Shown here: piece after piece, positions 1 to 7,521 of the stretch
Position numbering within the stretch: the first letter of the stretch is position 1
Layout: the number at the start of each line of letters is the position of its first letter
From: Eubacterium sp. AF36-5BH
Lineage (GTDB): Bacteria; Bacillota; Clostridia; Lachnospirales; Lachnospiraceae
Direction of reading: 5' to 3'
DNA length: 64,000 nucleotides
NCBI RefSeq assembly: GCF_003460505.1
Contig: NZ_QTVG01000005.1
Coordinates: 219,432-283,431, forward strand
Notes under the pieces: generated by a model
What the model saw: only the letters and a program-made list of their open reading frames with translations
Told to the model about the DNA's origin: nothing
The model's database searches: none
Translations under genes and position numbers: made by a program

Positions 1-179
1 TTAATCATGTTTACACGATGAAAATCTGATGTAATATTTTTTGTATTTTTGTGTGGTGGACATGGTGAAGGCATGATATATACTTTATCTAACTTAAGCT
101 GTTTTAAAGTTTCTTTTGCCATATATATATGTGCCTTATGAATGGGATCAAATGTACCACCTAAAATTCCTATTTTCAT
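1..179 (-). CDS. nadD: nicotinate-nucleotide adenylyltransferase, N-terminal part (cut by window edge)
   Basis: The 59 N-terminal residues seen here include GGTFDPIHKAH, the nucleotidyltransferase motif (GGTFDPxHxxH) of NadD, followed by a PSPCPPHK stretch typical of the family. NadD adenylates nicotinate mononucleotide in NAD synthesis. The ATG at 177-179 begins MKIGILGG. The gene runs off the left edge, so the C-terminal half cannot be judged. It lies 16 bases downstream of yhbY on the same strand, and nadD commonly follows obgE-yhbY in Clostridia. Identification is by motif and context. Confidence 0.9.
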   Translation of the reverse strand, partial: MKIGILGGTFDPIHKAHIYMAKETLKQLKLDKVYIMPSPCPPHKNTKNITSDFHRVNMI

Positions 180-195
180 AATAACTCCACTAAAC

Positions 196-489
196 TTATG
201 GAAGAATAATCTTTCTGTCTTTTTCATCCTTTGCAGGTCTATATAAGACAATTTTTCTTCCGATTACATGAACAACTGTAGAACGGGTTCTGTCAGCAAT
301 AACCTCTGCAATGTTCTTTGGTTCATATAAGCAGTTTTTCAAAACATTTAACTTTATAATTTCACGTTTCTCTAATGCTTCATCAATTGCTGCTGTAATT
401 TCAGGTGTTACAGCAGATTTTCCAACCTGAAAAATTGGATCGATTGTAGCAGAGATTTTTCGTAAATAAGCTCTTTGTTTGCTATTCAT
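196..489 (-). CDS. yhbY: YhbY-type (CRS1-YhbY/CRM domain) RNA-binding protein
   Basis: This 97-residue protein is a single CRM domain, close to the usual size of bacterial YhbY. It starts MNSKQRAYLRKISATIDP, then has QVGKSAVTPEI and ends with the conserved strand VIGRKIVLYR. YhbY homologues bind pre-50S particles and help large-subunit assembly. It lies 10 bases after obgE, another 50S assembly factor, and before nadD, so the three are probably co-transcribed. Confidence 0.93.
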   Translation of the reverse strand: MNSKQRAYLRKISATIDPIFQVGKSAVTPEITAAIDEALEKREIIKLNVLKNCLYEPKNIAEVIADRTRSTVVHVIGRKIVLYRPAKDEKDRKIILP

Positions 490-499
490 AATCTACTCC

Positions 500-1783
500 T
501 TACTTGTAATATTCAAACTGATGACCGTATAACTTAACTGTGTCACCTTCTTCAATTCCTAATTCTTCTAACTGTTCAAGAATACCATTGTCCTTCATAA
601 ATTTCTGGAAGAACAAGAAGCCTTTTTCAGACTCAAGGTTAGTATAACCAAGCATTCTTTCGATTTTTGGTCCTTCAACAGCATATAAACCATCTTCAAC
701 TTTTTCAACTGTGTATGGTAATTCTGATGTAATAATGTAGTCTTCAGGATTATATTCCTGTTGGTATACAACAGGTGCATCATCAAACTGATCTAATAAA
801 TTTCTTACATAGAAAAGAAGTTCTTTTAAGCCTTTACCACTAACTGCCGATATAGGATAAACCTTAATATCAGGTTCAAATTCAGCTTTAATTTTGTCGA
901 TTACTTCATTTGTATCACCATAAATTGCATCAATTTTGTTAGCTGCAATAACCTGTGGTCTTTTTAATAAATCAGGATTATATTTTTCTAATTCATTATT
1001 AATTGCCTTAATATCAGCTATTGGGTCTCTACCTTCTACTGAGGCTGCATCAATCATATGAATAATAACTTTTGTTCTTTCAATATGTTTTAAAAACTGA
1101 TGTCCCAGCCCGACACCTTCTGAAGCACCTTCAATAAGTCCCGGTATATCAGCAATAACAAATCCTTTTCCACCATCTAAATCTACAACACCAAGGTTTG
1201 GATTTAATGTTGTAAAATGATAATTGGCAATCTTTGGATCTGCATTTGTTACTCTTGAAAGCAAAGTCGATTTACCAACATTTGGAAATCCTACAAGACC
1301 AACGTCTGCAATACTTTTAAGTTCAAGTGTAACATTTAATTCCATGCTCTTTTGTCCAGGCTGTGCATACTGTGGTGCCTGCATTGTTGCTGTTGCATAA
1401 TGCTGGTTTCCTTTACCACCGCGACCACCTTTTAAGATAATCATTCTCTGATTATCACCACTCATATCTGCTACGATTTTTCCTGTTTCTTCTTCTCTGA
1501 CAATTGTTCCTTCAGGAACTTTTATAATAAGGTCTGCACCGTTTTTTCCTGTTTTGTTCTGCTTGCCACCTTCCTGTCCCGGCTCTGCTTTAAAATTATG
1601 TTTATGTCTAAATTCATATAAAGTGTTAAGTCCTTTATCTACCTGAAAAATAACGTCTCCGCCTTTTCCACCGTCTCCGCCATTAGGACCACCATTTGGA
1701 ACATATATTTCACGTCTGAAAGATACATGTCCATCTCCACCTTTTCCTGACTGTATGAAAATTTTTGCAAAATCTGCAAACAT
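500..1783 (-). CDS. obgE: GTPase Obg
   Basis: This 427-residue GTPase acts in 50S ribosome maturation and stress signalling. The glycine-rich Obg fold fills about residues 1-158 (GGDGGKGGDV and similar turns). The G domain follows, with GFPNVGKS at 165-172 and later NKID, and a C-terminal OCT domain. The start is the ATG at 1781-1783 (MFADFAKIF) because GGAGGA sits just upstream. The open frame extends 23 codons further, but that part shows no family similarity and runs into the inverted repeat at 1844-1875. Confidence 0.97.
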   Translation of the reverse strand: MFADFAKIFIQSGKGGDGHVSFRREIYVPNGGPNGGDGGKGGDVIFQVDKGLNTLYEFRHKHNFKAEPGQEGGKQNKTGKNGADLIIKVPEGTIVREEETGKIVADMSGDNQRMIILKGGRGGKGNQHYATATMQAPQYAQPGQKSMELNVTLELKSIADVGLVGFPNVGKSTLLSRVTNADPKIANYHFTTLNPNLGVVDLDGGKGFVIADIPGLIEGASEGVGLGHQFLKHIERTKVIIHMIDAASVEGRDPIADIKAINNELEKYNPDLLKRPQVIAANKIDAIYGDTNEVIDKIKAEFEPDIKVYPISAVSGKGLKELLFYVRNLLDQFDDAPVVYQQEYNPEDYIITSELPYTVEKVEDGLYAVEGPKIERMLGYTNLESEKGFLFFQKFMKDNGILEQLEELGIEEGDTVKLYGHQFEYYK

Positions 1784-1843
1784 AATAATCCTCCACGATT
1801 GTATTGTTAATATAAATAATGAGTTACCTTTTAATGTTAAAAT

Positions 1844-1875
1844 AGGCTTCAAATCAAAACTGACTTGAAGCCTAA
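1844..1875 (-). terminator. hairpin between rpmA and obgE
   Basis: A perfect 10-bp inverted repeat (TAGGCTTCAA / TTGAAGCCTA, 12-base loop) lies just after the rpmA stop. On the minus strand it is followed by TTTTAA. It looks like an intrinsic terminator or attenuator separating the L21-Prp-L27 genes from obgE-yhbY-nadD. The U-run is short, so read-through is likely. Confidence 0.6.
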
Positions 1876-1891
1876 TAGTGTCTGTGTTTAA

Positions 1892-2176
1892 TTATTCAGC
1901 TACAGGGTATACAGAAACCTGCTTTCTGTCTCTACCTTTTCTTTCAAATCTTACGATTCCGTCTGAAGTAGCAAATAATGTATCGTCACCACCACGTCCA
2001 ACATTTACGCCTGGGTGAATCTTTGTTCCACGCTGTCTATAGAGAATGTTTCCAGCCTTAACAAACTGTCCGTCTGCTCTCTTAGCGCCAAGTCTCTTTG
2101 ATTCTGAGTCTCTACCGTTCTTTGTAGAACCCATACCTTTTTTATGAGCGAAGAACTGAAGGTTCATCTTCATCAT
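1892..2176 (-). CDS. rpmA: 50S ribosomal protein L27 with cleavable N-terminal extension
   Basis: L27 sits near the peptidyl-transferase centre. The 94-residue protein starts [16 protein letters not shown] and continues [21 protein letters not shown], the L27 signature. NLQFF before A is the extension found in Firmicutes, removed by Prp (known for Staphylococcus aureus) to expose the mature N-terminus. The prp gene is directly upstream, 2 bases away. AAGGAGG lies about 7 bases before the first ATG; the second or fourth codon is also an ATG. Confidence 0.97.
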   Translation of the reverse strand: MMKMNLQFFAHKKGMGSTKNGRDSESKRLGAKRADGQFVKAGNILYRQRGTKIHPGVNVGRGGDDTLFATSDGIVRFERKGRDRKQVSVYPVAE

Positions 2177-2178
2177 AG

Positions 2179-2502
2179 CTATACCTCCTTATAATCTAAT
2201 GTTATAAAATCTTTGTATTCTTTCTCTAACTGCTCTAGTCCTAAAACTAAAGACTTTATTAAAAGTTCAGCTTCTTTACTAATATTATTGGAAAATTCAA
2301 AATCTATTATACCATCGTCTTCATGCTCAAACTGAGTATATTCATCTGATGTTAACTGTTCAATTGAATTCACAAAATTAATAGCGAGAACTGATAGTCC
2401 TGCACAAACAATATCTTCTCCTGCATCTGCATATCCGGAATGTCCTTCCATACAAAAGCCAATGTATGTATTGTCTCTGCAATAAATGGTTATTCTTGTC
2501 AT
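2179..2502 (-). CDS. prp: ribosomal-processing cysteine protease Prp (YsxB family)
   Basis: This 107-residue protein lies between rplU and rpmA, the fixed position of Prp in Firmicutes. The catalytic pair appears as His21 in GHSGYA and Cys33 in GEDIVCAG, 12 residues apart as in characterised Prp. It removes the N-terminal extension of L27 after the FF pair, and the L27 encoded next door has such an extension. The family assignment is by motif and synteny; the cleavage is inferred from the S. aureus system. Confidence 0.92.
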   Translation of the reverse strand: MTRITIYCRDNTYIGFCMEGHSGYADAGEDIVCAGLSVLAINFVNSIEQLTSDEYTQFEHEDDGIIDFEFSNNISKEAELLIKSLVLGLEQLEKEYKDFITLDYKEV

Positions 2503-2514
2503 AAAACCACCTGA

Positions 2515-2814
2515 TTAAGCGTTAATCTTGTCGATTGTAACTGCTGTATACTGCTGTCTATGACCATTCTTTTTATGATAACCAGTTTTTCTCTTATACT
2601 TGTAAACGATAACTTTCTTAGCCTTACCATCTCCAACTACTGTAGCTTCAACTGTAGCTCCTTCAACTGTTGGATTTCCAACTTTACCGTCAACATAAAG
2701 AACCTGATCAAAAGTAAACTTAGAACCAGCTTCAGCACCAAGTTTTTCTACCTTGATAGTTTCGCCTTCTGAAACTTTGTACTGTTTACCACCTGTTGCT
2801 ATAATTGCGTACAT
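2515..2814 (-). CDS. rplU: 50S ribosomal protein L21
   Basis: L21 binds 23S rRNA in the large subunit. The sequence [14 protein letters not shown]...[20 protein letters not shown] is unmistakable, and 99 residues is the normal length. I place the start at the ATG at 2812-2814, 8 bases after AGGAGG. A GTG three codons upstream lies inside the ribosome-binding site and is unlikely to be used. It is the first gene of a rplU-prp-rpmA unit. Confidence 0.97.
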   Translation of the reverse strand: MYAIIATGGKQYKVSEGETIKVEKLGAEAGSKFTFDQVLYVDGKVGNPTVEGATVEATVVGDGKAKKVIVYKYKRKTGYHKKNGHRQQYTAVTIDKINA

Positions 2815-2900
2815 TATGGGCACCTCCTATTACTCATTACTCGCCAGTTTCGGTGATTGCAAAAGCAATACTTATAACCACACTGAGCGGCATACCATAG
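2815..2900 (-). ncRNA. L21-type mRNA leader (rplU 5' UTR)
   Basis: The predicted transcript carries about 80 bases before the rplU start. On the minus strand these include a strong small hairpin (ATTGC TTTT GCAAT) and a second potential stem around CCGAAACTGGCGAG. Firmicute rplU genes are known to have a conserved L21 leader believed to bind L21 for autoregulation. The position and compact hairpins agree with that, but I have not aligned it to the family model. Confidence 0.55.
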
Positions 2901-2901
2901 T

Positions 2902-2930
2902 ATAATAGCATACACTAATTTACTTGTCAA
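2902..2930 (-). promoter_or_regulatory. sigma-A type promoter of rplU-prp-rpmA
   Basis: On the minus strand a perfect TTGACA (2925-2930) is followed by a 17-base spacer and TATTAT (2902-2907). Start of transcription would fall near 2895. This gives the ribosomal genes their own promoter downstream of the FN3 lipoprotein gene. Confidence 0.8.
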
Positions 2931-2952
2931 ACTTTTTCATGTTGTTTTTTAC

Positions 2953-3900
2953 TTATTTTTTTGCTTTTCTATTTGCCTTAACCTTAAAAGACTTTTTCAC
3001 CCACTTACTGTAAACATCATCTTCAATAAGATTCAACTTCTTAGCTCTAACTCTTACATAATATTTCTTGCCTTTTTTAAGCTTCTTAACTGTATAAGAA
3101 GTTTTCTTTGTAGTTAAAGTTTTTGCCTTTGTAAACTTTTTACTTGTTGAACACTGAACTTCATAAGAAACTGCATCACTTACTTTCTTGAATTTAATTG
3201 TAGCCGATGTAGTCTTTGCCTTAGCTGAAGTTTTCTTAACTTTTGTTTTAGTTATTTTTGTATTTGCAATTGTGTTTGCCTTCTTAATTTTTGCTTTAAC
3301 ACTTGCCATTGTTTCATTTTTATTTGTTGTAGCAAAAAGTTCTGTTGTTTTGTCTAATGCCACCTTATATGATACTGTTTTCTTATCTGCAGATAATGTA
3401 CCGTTAGTTGATACAATTTCTTTTGGGAAAGTAAATGTAATATTCATTTCAATATCATCTGTGTTTACTGCAGATAAATCCGCAGCACTGTCTACAGTTT
3501 CAGGTTTTATTAATTGATAAACAGTTTCAGTTGATAAATAACTGTTTGGACCTGCACCATAATCAACAGTCAGCTTGCCTTTTCTTAATGTTTGCTTATT
3601 CTGAAGTTTTATGTAAGATTTTCCATCAATAACTTCTTCACTATATGTTATATTGCTTGATGCGGTATTTTCTTTAAGCTGATTTTGATATTCTCTCCAA
3701 AAATCATTAATCTGGGAATCAGTTGCCCCCATTTTTTTAAGTGCTTCGTTTGCCTGTGACTTATTAATAGTGATTAGCATTTCTGCATTACCTGTGCCGT
3801 TTGAATTAAGTTTCATGTTTACATCAACCTGTGCACAGCCTGTAAATACCATAATTACAGCTAATAATAATGCTGCAATTTTTGTTATACGATTTTTCAT
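2953..3900 (-). CDS. secreted lipoprotein with C-terminal fibronectin type III-like module
   Basis: 315 residues. A signal peptide ends in the lipobox FTGC with Cys22, so this should be a membrane-anchored lipoprotein. Residues about 25-190 form a beta-rich domain (VDVNMKLNSNGTGNAEML...) resembling LppM-type lipoproteins; I cannot assign a function. The last 100 residues form an FN3-like module very rich in lysine and threonine (SYEVQCSTSKKFTKAKT, YYVRVRAKK), a type common on Lachnospiraceae surface proteins. A related module ends the secreted protein at 42280. It lies 17 bases after the DUF4317 gene and may be co-transcribed with it. Confidence 0.75.
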   Translation of the reverse strand: MKNRITKIAALLLAVIMVFTGCAQVDVNMKLNSNGTGNAEMLITINKSQANEALKKMGATDSQINDFWREYQNQLKENTASSNITYSEEVIDGKSYIKLQNKQTLRKGKLTVDYGAGPNSYLSTETVYQLIKPETVDSAADLSAVNTDDIEMNITFTFPKEIVSTNGTLSADKKTVSYKVALDKTTELFATTNKNETMASVKAKIKKANTIANTKITKTKVKKTSAKAKTTSATIKFKKVSDAVSYEVQCSTSKKFTKAKTLTTKKTSYTVKKLKKGKKYYVRVRAKKLNLIEDDVYSKWVKKSFKVKANRKAKK

Positions 3901-3917
3901 ATAACCTCCTCCTTTAA

Positions 3918-5120
3918 TTAATTTATTTTTACATGGTCAGATTCCGAAACCGGAATAACCACACAATTAACACCGTCAATGTTTTCTCTTCGAATTAACT
4001 CTTTCTTTTCTGAATTAACAGTGATTATTATTTCACCTTCATCAACAGTCAATTGTTCATTGTTATCATTTGTCTCCTCTATTGAGGCAATTTTTCTATT
4101 TAAATCTTTAATTTCTTCTTTGAGAAGCTCTTTTTCATTATTGTCCTTAACGATTTTTTGTGCTTTGTTTGGAATAATGTCGCCAATTAAAGGAACTTCC
4201 TCTGTATTAATTGATGACATATATTGATCACCAATGTTTACAGCTTTGTTCTCTGCAATACCGGCATGTTCTAAAGCACTTTTTATATGTTCTTTTGACA
4301 CGTAAGATTCAGGATTTTCGTCTGAAACATGAGCAAGTTCAATGTTTACAGTATCCATTACATCTTTTACCATATCCTCGCCTGTAACTTCAAGTACCAT
4401 GTCTGTTAGAACGTCCTGTTGTTGAGCATATGTTAATTTTTCTCTACAACCAAGAATATCTTCAATCATCTCTGTATGAACATTTTTTGAGTCGGCAGTA
4501 TACATTAAAACTGAGTGAATATCACTGCTTCTATCAATAAATGCCGGGAAAACAAAACCTGTTTCAGGCATTCCCACAAACCACTCACGATTTAATGTAC
4601 TTATTTTATTTTTATCCTTGTTATAGCCAAGTCCCGGCTTTGATAAAACCATAGGGCAAATGGCACAAATTATATATTCGTAAACTTCTTCTGACTCATC
4701 AAGTTTATTGTTATCTGTTGTTTTTGTCATAACATCGTATACGTCATGGAACAATAAAATTAAGTAATTGCCAAGAGAATTGTATTTTTCAATTACCATA
4801 TCGTAAAAAGTATCAAGAAGCCCCTGATCCTTCAAACCACTTTTCTTTAGTCCTAAAAGAAACTGCTGATGGCCACCAGGCTTTTCTTCTTCTAATGGAA
4901 AATTAAGTTCTAAAATATTATTTCCCACGTTTGTTGACAAAACTTTTTTTGCAATTTCTAAATATTTAAAGTATTCTTCATCTTCAAGATTTAAAAATAT
5001 TTCGTCCAAATTAGTTACTTTATTTTTGTTATCGTCAATGTAGCAGCCACATATTTTTGTAAAGGTACAACCGTCTTTTTTAAGTCTTCTTCTTAATTCA
5101 TTAATTGATTTCTTGTCCAT
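3918..5120 (-). CDS. DUF4317 family protein of unknown function
   Basis: This 400-residue soluble protein starts MDKKSINELRRRLKKDGCTFTK and contains ICGCYIDDNKNKV, which I recognise as DUF4317, a family found mainly in Clostridia with no known role. No signal peptide or membrane segment is seen. Residues about 325-360 are a charged stretch likely to form a coiled coil (KELLKEEIKDLNRKIASIEE). It sits between the SanA-like gene (57 bases upstream) and the FN3 lipoprotein (17 bases downstream), in the block that separates rng from rplU. Function cannot be inferred. Confidence 0.75.
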   Translation of the reverse strand: MDKKSINELRRRLKKDGCTFTKICGCYIDDNKNKVTNLDEIFLNLEDEEYFKYLEIAKKVLSTNVGNNILELNFPLEEEKPGGHQQFLLGLKKSGLKDQGLLDTFYDMVIEKYNSLGNYLILLFHDVYDVMTKTTDNNKLDESEEVYEYIICAICPMVLSKPGLGYNKDKNKISTLNREWFVGMPETGFVFPAFIDRSSDIHSVLMYTADSKNVHTEMIEDILGCREKLTYAQQQDVLTDMVLEVTGEDMVKDVMDTVNIELAHVSDENPESYVSKEHIKSALEHAGIAENKAVNIGDQYMSSINTEEVPLIGDIIPNKAQKIVKDNNEKELLKEEIKDLNRKIASIEETNDNNEQLTVDEGEIIITVNSEKKELIRRENIDGVNCVVIPVSESDHVKIN

Positions 5121-5177
5121 AATAATCTCCCTGTCCCTGTTTTTATTTTACCAATAATATTAATTGTATATATATTA

Positions 5178-5864
5178 TTATTTGTCGTTTGTCACATCGC
5201 CACTGCCTGTTAAATCTATTTTGTCTCCTAAATATTTAGAAGTAGGCTTTGTAATGCATTTATCAAATGATTTAACTCTGGCAAAACACTCTCTAAATCG
5301 CCAATAAGTCATTTTCTTGCTATATTTTCTTAAATCGCATGGTACACCATAAGCATCCAACCCAAGTTTCTTTGCAATATAGAGTGCTCTGTATAGATGA
5401 TATTTTTGAGTTACTATAACAACTTTTTTTGCTCCAAAAATATTTTTGGCCCTGTACATTGTATCATAAGTCTCAAAGCCTGCGTGATCCATAAAAATAT
5501 CTTCAGATGGTACATTTTCATTAATTGCATAGTCTTTCATTGTATTGACTTCATCATGGCTGGCTCTGCCATGGTCGCCTGACATAATGATTTTTGATGC
5601 GGCACCATTTTTGTATAATTGGTCTCCCACAATAATTCTGTCTTCTAAAATCCATGTAGGACTACCGTCTTTTCTGATTCCTGCTCCAAGAACTATTATG
5701 CAGTCAGCATCTAAATTCTTACATTTTTCAACTGTAACTATTCTGCTTTTTACAGAACCTGTAACGTATAAATTAATTCCTACAACTGTTAATGTTCCAA
5801 TTACGCCTAAAAATATAATTACACATAAAATCTTTATTATCATCTTTTTTTTTCCTTTTTTCAT
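5178..5864 (-). CDS. SanA/YdcF-like DUF218 membrane protein
   Basis: 228 residues. One N-terminal membrane segment (residues about 8-30) precedes a DUF218 domain. The domain begins DADCIIVLGAGIRKDGSPTW and continues with RIIVGDQLYKNGAASKIIMSGDHGR and VVIVTQKYHLYRALYIAKKLG. Escherichia coli SanA belongs to this family and affects envelope barrier function; the biochemical activity is not established. The domain would face outside the membrane. GGAG lies about 6 bases before the ATG. The gene follows yesN by about 100 bases. Confidence 0.8.
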   Translation of the reverse strand: MKKGKKKMIIKILCVIIFLGVIGTLTVVGINLYVTGSVKSRIVTVEKCKNLDADCIIVLGAGIRKDGSPTWILEDRIIVGDQLYKNGAASKIIMSGDHGRASHDEVNTMKDYAINENVPSEDIFMDHAGFETYDTMYRAKNIFGAKKVVIVTQKYHLYRALYIAKKLGLDAYGVPCDLRKYSKKMTYWRFRECFARVKSFDKCITKPTSKYLGDKIDLTGSGDVTNDK

Positions 5865-5967
5865 AATATCTCCTTTTTTATCTACCTAACATAAAACTGT
5901 TAAAATTCTTATGTTATCTATGTCTTACAGTCCTTATTTCGTATTATAAGATTAACCTGTTATAAGA

Positions 5968-7413
5968 CTAACCTAAATTATTTCTGTACTGTGATGGTGT
6001 AAGACCGGTTATACTCTTAAAAGTTTTCATAAAATGTTTCTCATGCTCGTAACCAACAGCTTTTGAAATTTCATTTACCTTCATATCTGTTTCTGTTAAA
6101 AGTTTCTTTGCCTGTCCCACTCTGAAATTCTTTAGATAATTTACAAAATTAGTACCTGTGTATTGCTTGAAATTAAATGAAAACAGTGAATAATTCATTG
6201 ATATATAATTTGAAACTACTGCCATATTCAAATCTGTAGCATAATTTTCTTTTATGTATTCAATGGCTTTTTGCATTTTTAAGCCTGTTTTCTGCTCATC
6301 AATGCTGTCACTTACCAGTTCATCAAAACCTTTAATCCAACCACGTACAACATCCATGTATTCATCAATATTCTGGTATGAAAAAATATCAAGAAGTTCA
6401 AAAACTTCATGTTCCTTGTTTTTTAATGATTTCTCGTAAACTTTCATTGTAGTTAAAATAATAAGCTTCATTTGTTCCTGAAATTCATTTATTGGATACT
6501 TTCTATTCTTCACACCTTCAACAAATATCTCCAACTGCTCCAAAGCTTCATTTAATTTGTTTGAACAGATAAGATTTGCTGTTTGCATCATCAACTTAAC
6601 ACCATAACCGTATTCTTTTTCCGGTGCTGTATATGTAGTAGCATCCACAATTGGTGTACACGTTTCAAATGCTGTTCTACGCATTTCAGCAGCTTCACAA
6701 AATGCCTGTTTTACATCCATAAAATTGTAATAAACATTACTTATACCAATATTATGATTTTCAAGCTTATTTAAAATTTCTTCTTTATAATGTGGATTGC
6801 ATATAATAACATCCATGTACTCCTGCCCCTGAACATAATAATATTTGTTAGTAACAGTTAAATCAATATCTTCATCTTTTCTTCCAAAGCAAATTACAAC
6901 AAAATTATTTAAAGGAATGTAAGGGTTAACAATCAAACAGATATTTTCGATTTCAACGTCTGTAACATTATCATAAAATAACATATACTGAAGTTGTCTG
7001 TATGCATTCTTTTTATTTTTTTTCTGCTGATTTTCTCTTTCATTTATTATGTCATCAAATTTTTCCAACACTTCCTGAATCTTGTTTCGATCAACAGGCT
7101 TTAAAATATATTCCTTAACACCATTTCTAAGCATTTCTACTGCATAATCAAACTCATCAAAACCACTAATTGCAGCTATAAGTGGTTTTTCATCCAATTT
7201 TTGGACTTCTCCTACCAATGTTATACCATCCATTTTAGGCATTCTAATATCTGTAAACATTACATCCACAGGTTGTTCTTTTAAAACTTCTAATGCTTTT
7301 TCACCATTATTACACTCAATGATTTCTTCAATATCTACGCCCGAACGTTCAATCATGGAGCGAATTCCCTGCCTTATTAGTTTTTCATCTTCCACTAATA
7401 AAAGTGTTTTCAT
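5968..7413 (-). CDS. yesN: YesN-type response regulator (REC plus AraC HTH)
   Basis: 481 residues. An N-terminal receiver domain has the acidic pocket near residues 8-10 and phospho-acceptor Asp55 in TDIRMPKMDG. A middle region of about 250 residues has no clear motif. The C-terminal 100 residues are a double helix-turn-helix AraC domain (SNYISMNYSLFSFNFKQYTGTNFVNYLK; VGYEHEKHFMKTFKSITGLTPSQYR). YesN proteins pair with YesM kinases and often regulate carbohydrate uptake genes. The kinase lies 108 bases upstream and a solute-binding lipoprotein gene precedes that. Targets are unknown. Confidence 0.92.
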   Translation of the reverse strand: MKTLLLVEDEKLIRQGIRSMIERSGVDIEEIIECNNGEKALEVLKEQPVDVMFTDIRMPKMDGITLVGEVQKLDEKPLIAAISGFDEFDYAVEMLRNGVKEYILKPVDRNKIQEVLEKFDDIINERENQQKKNKKNAYRQLQYMLFYDNVTDVEIENICLIVNPYIPLNNFVVICFGRKDEDIDLTVTNKYYYVQGQEYMDVIICNPHYKEEILNKLENHNIGISNVYYNFMDVKQAFCEAAEMRRTAFETCTPIVDATTYTAPEKEYGYGVKLMMQTANLICSNKLNEALEQLEIFVEGVKNRKYPINEFQEQMKLIILTTMKVYEKSLKNKEHEVFELLDIFSYQNIDEYMDVVRGWIKGFDELVSDSIDEQKTGLKMQKAIEYIKENYATDLNMAVVSNYISMNYSLFSFNFKQYTGTNFVNYLKNFRVGQAKKLLTETDMKVNEISKAVGYEHEKHFMKTFKSITGLTPSQYRNNLG

Positions 7414-7444
7414 ATTAATACCGAACCTTTCAAAATTATTCTTA

Positions 7445-7497
7445 AGTCTTTTTGTAAAAATGTTTTATCAGAAATGAACATCCATAAAACAAAGACT
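7445..7497 (-). other. two-tier stem in the yesM-yesN gap
   Basis: The 108-base gap between kinase and regulator holds an imperfect extended stem. Outer arms are AGTCTTT / AAAGACT and inner arms TGTTTTAT / ATAAAACA (7461-7468 and 7484-7491). There is no U-run on the minus strand, so a terminator is unlikely. An mRNA processing or stability element is one possibility. Confidence 0.35.
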
Positions 7498-7521
7498 CTT
7501 GTTTCTTAAGTAACAAAAGAA

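Noticed and set aside
3188..3517. Plus-strand open frame over the FN3 lipoprotein
   Set aside because: It mirrors the lysine-rich repeat region in antisense, giving a Phe/Val-rich product, with no start signal.
5545..5889. Plus-strand open frame of 114 codons over the SanA-like gene
   Set aside because: It is antisense to a well-recognised DUF218 gene, has no ribosome-binding site, and its hydrophobic composition comes from the complement of the real gene.
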